A model generated the notes under the pieces. It did no database searches. It saw only the letters and a program-made list of their open reading frames with translations, and had not been told where the DNA came from. DNA of 8,236 bases from Actinomycetes bacterium (GTDB lineage Bacteria > Actinomycetota > Actinomycetes > Actinomycetales > Demequinaceae): contig JAEYYZ010000098.1 in the NCBI GenBank assembly GCA_023428185.1, positions 1 through 8,236 of the forward strand, in the 5' to 3' direction. Positions 5,594-8,236 of the stretch are shown here, piece by piece; the first letter of the stretch is position 1, and each line of letters starts with the position of its first letter. Made by a program: the position numbers and the translations under genes.

Positions 5594-7587
5594 TGAGTCC
5601 AGGCAGTGAGCTCTCGGTAGGTCGCATCCCTGTGGTGGATGTCCAGCCCGTACTCGAGGCTGGACGTTGGCCGGCAAAGGCTGTGGTGGGCGAGGCGGTC
5701 ACCATTCGTGCCACGGTGTTCCGGGAGGGGCACGATGCCGAGGGCGCCACTGCCGTGATCCACGCGCCAGACGGCTCCACCACGTCGCTCACCATGCGAT
5801 GCACCAACTACGGCTTAGCACTGTGGGAAGCGACGTTCGTGCCCTCCATGGAGGGGCTCCACTCGTTCTGCGTGGAGGGTTGGTCTGATCCTGTGCGCAC
5901 GTGGGCCCACGCGGCCGAACTCAAGGTGCCTGCCGGAGTAGACGTCAACCTGATGCTGGATGAGGGTGTAGCTGTGCTGACGCGCGCTCGAGATGAGGTC
6001 AAGCGCACCGCAGCGGCCAAAGACGCCCTCACCGTGGCCATCGGCGCCCTCCACACGGGAGCCCTCGCACCCGAGGCGAGGTTGGCTCCCGCCCTGAGCG
6101 ATTCACTCCAACGCATCCTGCACGAGGCACCGCTACGGGATGATGTCAGCGCCTCCCCTGAGTTCCCGCTGCTGGTGCAACGCGAGCGCGCCCTCGTGAG
6201 CGCGTGGTACGAAATCTTCCCCCGCTCCGAAGGCGCGCATCTGAGCAAGACCACCGGCGAATGGACCTCCGGAACATTCACCACGGCAGCAAAGCGCCTG
6301 CCCATGATCGCCTCCATGGGCTTTGACGTGCTCTACCTCACTCCCATCCACCCCATTGGCCTCACGCATCGCAAGGGTCGGAACAACGCACTCCAAGCCA
6401 CACCTGCCGACCCTGGCAGTCCCTACGCCATTGGTGCCGCTGAAGGCGGCCATGACGCCATTCACCCCGATCTGGGCACGATGCGCACGTTCCGCACTTT
6501 TGTGGGCAAGGCGCGGGACCTGGGCATGGAGGTGGCACTGGATCTCGCGTTGCAGTGCTCTCCCGACCACCCGTGGGTGACGGAGCATCCTGAGTGGTTC
6601 ACCACCCGAGCCGACGGCACCATCGCCTACGCGGAGAACCCGCCAAAGAAGTATCAAGACATCTACCCCTTGAACTTCGACAACGATCCCGAAGGTATCT
6701 ACCAGGCAATTCGCGAGGTCCTGCAAGTCTGGATTGATGCCGGAGTCACGCTCTTCCGAGTGGACAATCCCCACACCAAGCCGCTCACCTTCTGGGAGCG
6801 GCTCTTGGCAGACGTGGCACAGACTCACCCCGAGGTGATCTTCCTCAGCGAGGCTTTCACTCGACCGCCCATGATGCACACGCTCGCCAAGATTGGCTTC
6901 CACCAGAGCTACACCTACTTCACGTGGCGGCCCACCGCGACCGAAATGGGCGAGTACCTCACAGAATTGGCTGGACCGGCGTCGTACTACATGCGGCCCA
7001 ACTTCTGGCCTACGACGCACGACATCTTGACCCCTGACATGCAACAGGGTGGACCCGCGTTTTGGAAAATGCGGGCGGCGCTTGCCGCAACCGCATCACC
7101 CAGCTACGGGATTTACACCGGCTACGAATTTGTGGAATCGGTGCCGCGGCCCGGCGTAGAAGAGCAGATCGACAACGAGAAGTACGAGTTCAAGTCGCGT
7201 CCGTGGGCTAATGCCGACGACCTGGGCATGGTCACGCTGTTCACTCGCCTCAATGAGGCCCGGCGCAAGCACGTGGCGTTGCGGCGCTTGCGTGGACTCA
7301 CCGTGCACCACTCGAGCAATGACAAGGTGCTGTGCTTCAGCAAGCACGTCGCGGCGCATGAGTCCCCCACTGGCAAGCCGGACACCGTCATAGTGGTCGC
7401 TAGTTTTGACGCACACAACGTCCAGCACGCCACGATTACTCTTGATGCACAAGCACTTGGAGTAGGCGACACTGAGTCCTTACCTGTCGTTGATGCACTA
7501 TCGGGCGAGAGCTACACGTGGGGCAAGCAGTTCTACGTGCGGCTCGACCCTCAAGACACCCTGATTCACGTGGCGGAGGTGCAGTAA
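5593..7587 (+). CDS. glgE: Alpha-1,4-glucan:maltose-1-phosphate maltosyltransferase (GH13_3)
   Basis: Transfers maltose from maltose-1-phosphate to the non-reducing end of alpha-1,4-glucan, the chain-extending step of the GlgE glycogen-type pathway. The 664 residues agree with known GlgE size. An N-terminal beta-sandwich begins RIPVVDVQPV (11-20) and includes FREGHDA (43-49). A helical segment follows (about 115-185), then the barrel from WYEIFPRS (205-212). The YLTPIHPIG motif is at 248-256 and PPKKYQDIYPLNFDND at 350-365. Nucleophile is Asp391 in FRVDNPHTKP, acid/base Glu420 in FLSEAFTRP, and third acidic residue Asp477 in PTTHDI. The last is preceded by His, where the best-known homologues have Pro, as I recall. 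No ribosome site precedes the ATG; see the leaderless promoter. The stop TAA overlaps the glgB ATG by one base. Genes for maltose-1-phosphate supply (treS, mak, glgM/glgC) are not in the window. Confidence 0.96.
   Translation: MSPGSELSVGRIPVVDVQPVLEAGRWPAKAVVGEAVTIRATVFREGHDAEGATAVIHAPDGSTTSLTMRCTNYGLALWEATFVPSMEGLHSFCVEGWSDPVRTWAHAAELKVPAGVDVNLMLDEGVAVLTRARDEVKRTAAAKDALTVAIGALHTGALAPEARLAPALSDSLQRILHEAPLRDDVSASPEFPLLVQRERALVSAWYEIFPRSEGAHLSKTTGEWTSGTFTTAAKRLPMIASMGFDVLYLTPIHPIGLTHRKGRNNALQATPADPGSPYAIGAAEGGHDAIHPDLGTMRTFRTFVGKARDLGMEVALDLALQCSPDHPWVTEHPEWFTTRADGTIAYAENPPKKYQDIYPLNFDNDPEGIYQAIREVLQVWIDAGVTLFRVDNPHTKPLTFWERLLADVAQTHPEVIFLSEAFTRPPMMHTLAKIGFHQSYTYFTWRPTATEMGEYLTELAGPASYYMRPNFWPTTHDILTPDMQQGGPAFWKMRAALAATASPSYGIYTGYEFVESVPRPGVEEQIDNEKYEFKSRPWANADDLGMVTLFTRLNEARRKHVALRRLRGLTVHHSSNDKVLCFSKHVAAHESPTGKPDTVIVVASFDAHNVQHATITLDAQALGVGDTESLPVVDALSGESYTWGKQFYVRLDPQDTLIHVAEVQ
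7575..7579 (+). promoter_or_regulatory. Ribosome binding site of glgB inside the end of glgE
   Basis: GGAGG lies within the last codons of glgE, 7 nt before the glgB ATG. It supports the start at 7587 and tight coupling with glgE. It contrasts with the missing site before glgE itself. Confidence 0.8.
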
Positions 7588-8236
7588 TGGGTCGACCCAT
7601 CGACGTATCCGTGCTCACCGATATCGCTCAAGGAACTCACCACGAACCCCACGCCGTCCTGGGCCCGCACGTGGAAGACGGAGGCGTCACCATTCGTGTA
7701 CTGCGCCCCGCGGCGACTGCGGTGGTCATCGAGACTCTCGAGGGTGAATACCCCGCTTCACGTATCCATCAAGACTTGTGGGAAGTGGACATCCCCGGGG
7801 ACGACGCCCCTGACTACCGTGTCCATGTCACGTACGATGCCGATCCTTTGCGTCAGGATGACCCGTACCGCTTCCTTCCCACCTTGGGCGAACTCGATCT
7901 CCACCTCATCCGCGAGGGGCGCCACGAGCGGCTCTGGGAAGTGCTGGGAGCGAATGTCCGCACCTACCCCTCGGTGCTCGGAGATGTTCACGGCACATCG
8001 TTTGCGGTCTGGGCACCCAATGCGCGCGCCGTACGGGTAGTGGGCGACTTCAACTTTTGGCGCGGCACCGGGCATGCCATGCGATCCCTTGGCGCCTCCG
8101 GCGTGTGGGAACTGTTCATCCCTGGCATTGGCGAAGGCACCAAGTACAAGTTTGAGATTCTCAGCCGCGACGGCCACTGGAAGCAACAAGCCGACCCCAT
8201 GGCCAAGCGCACCGAAGTGCCGCCCCAGACGGCGTC
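7587..8236 (+). CDS. glgB: 1,4-alpha-glucan branching enzyme (N-terminal part, cut by window edge)
   Basis: Introduces alpha-1,6 branches into the linear glucan made by GlgE and so creates new non-reducing ends for it. Only 216 codons are present, ahead of the catalytic GH13 barrel. The N-terminal accessory domain carries the GlgB-typical HHEPHAVLGPH (residues 18-28) and WEVDIPG (66-72), followed by DPYRFLPTLGELDLHLIREG (91-110). The next beta-sandwich (CBM48) shows FAVWAPNARAVRVVGDFNFW (138-157) and GVWELFIPG (170-178), ending in KYKFEILSRDG. The start overlaps the last base of the glgE stop (TAATG) and has GGAGG 7 nt upstream. The catalytic residues are outside the window, so only identity, not activity, can be read. 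Pairing with glgE on one transcript is common in actinobacteria. Confidence 0.95.
   Translation, partial: MGRPIDVSVLTDIAQGTHHEPHAVLGPHVEDGGVTIRVLRPAATAVVIETLEGEYPASRIHQDLWEVDIPGDDAPDYRVHVTYDADPLRQDDPYRFLPTLGELDLHLIREGRHERLWEVLGANVRTYPSVLGDVHGTSFAVWAPNARAVRVVGDFNFWRGTGHAMRSLGASGVWELFIPGIGEGTKYKFEILSRDGHWKQQADPMAKRTEVPPQTA

Noticed and set aside
6133..7044. Long open frame of about 300 codons on the minus strand inside glgE
   Set aside because: It lies antisense to a fully conserved gene, has no recognisable motif, and is expected from codon bias in GC-rich DNA.
1..8236. CRISPR array, tRNA/rRNA genes, insertion sequences, toxin-antitoxin or defence genes
   Set aside because: No regularly spaced repeats, tRNA cloverleaf, transposase motif or terminal repeats were seen. 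The window is accounted for by sugar-metabolism genes and their control regions.

Overview
The window is GC-rich DNA (about 60-65 % G+C by eye) with the gene content of an actinomycete. Three things point there: the Leloir genes have the actinobacterial form, glgE (maltosyltransferase) and glgB lie head to tail, and several genes have short or absent leaders. A Micrococcales-type organism fits, but the sequence does not settle the genus.

Layout. Left part, minus strand: the first 302 codons of a GH42 beta-galactosidase (907 down to the window edge), preceded by a 217-bp regulatory gap and a LacI-family repressor (2138-1125, GTG start). Right part, plus strand: galT-galK-galE as a tight operon (galT/galK overlap ATGA, galK-galE gap 25 bp). 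After another 28 bp comes glgE, which overlaps glgB by one base; glgB is cut by the right edge. No RNA gene, mobile element or CRISPR array is visible, and no gene-free stretch exceeds 300 bases.

How it works together. The GH42 enzyme would release galactose from beta-galactosides. GalK phosphorylates it, GalT exchanges it with UDP-glucose, and GalE recycles UDP-galactose. Three related 14-bp sites (consensus TGAGARCGRTYWCA) sit upstream of the GH42 gene (two) and upstream of galT (one), on either side of the repressor gene. This suggests a self-contained galactoside regulon under the local LacI protein. glgE and glgB extend and branch alpha-glucan from maltose-1-phosphate. They appear to have their own leaderless promoter, with TAACGT ending 6 nt before the glgE ATG, although read-through from the gal operon is also possible.

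Nothing here looks like a wholly new system. The points most worth a second look are the shared operator set, the leaderless glgE start, and the loss of the cysteine metal ligands in both the GH42 enzyme and GalT.
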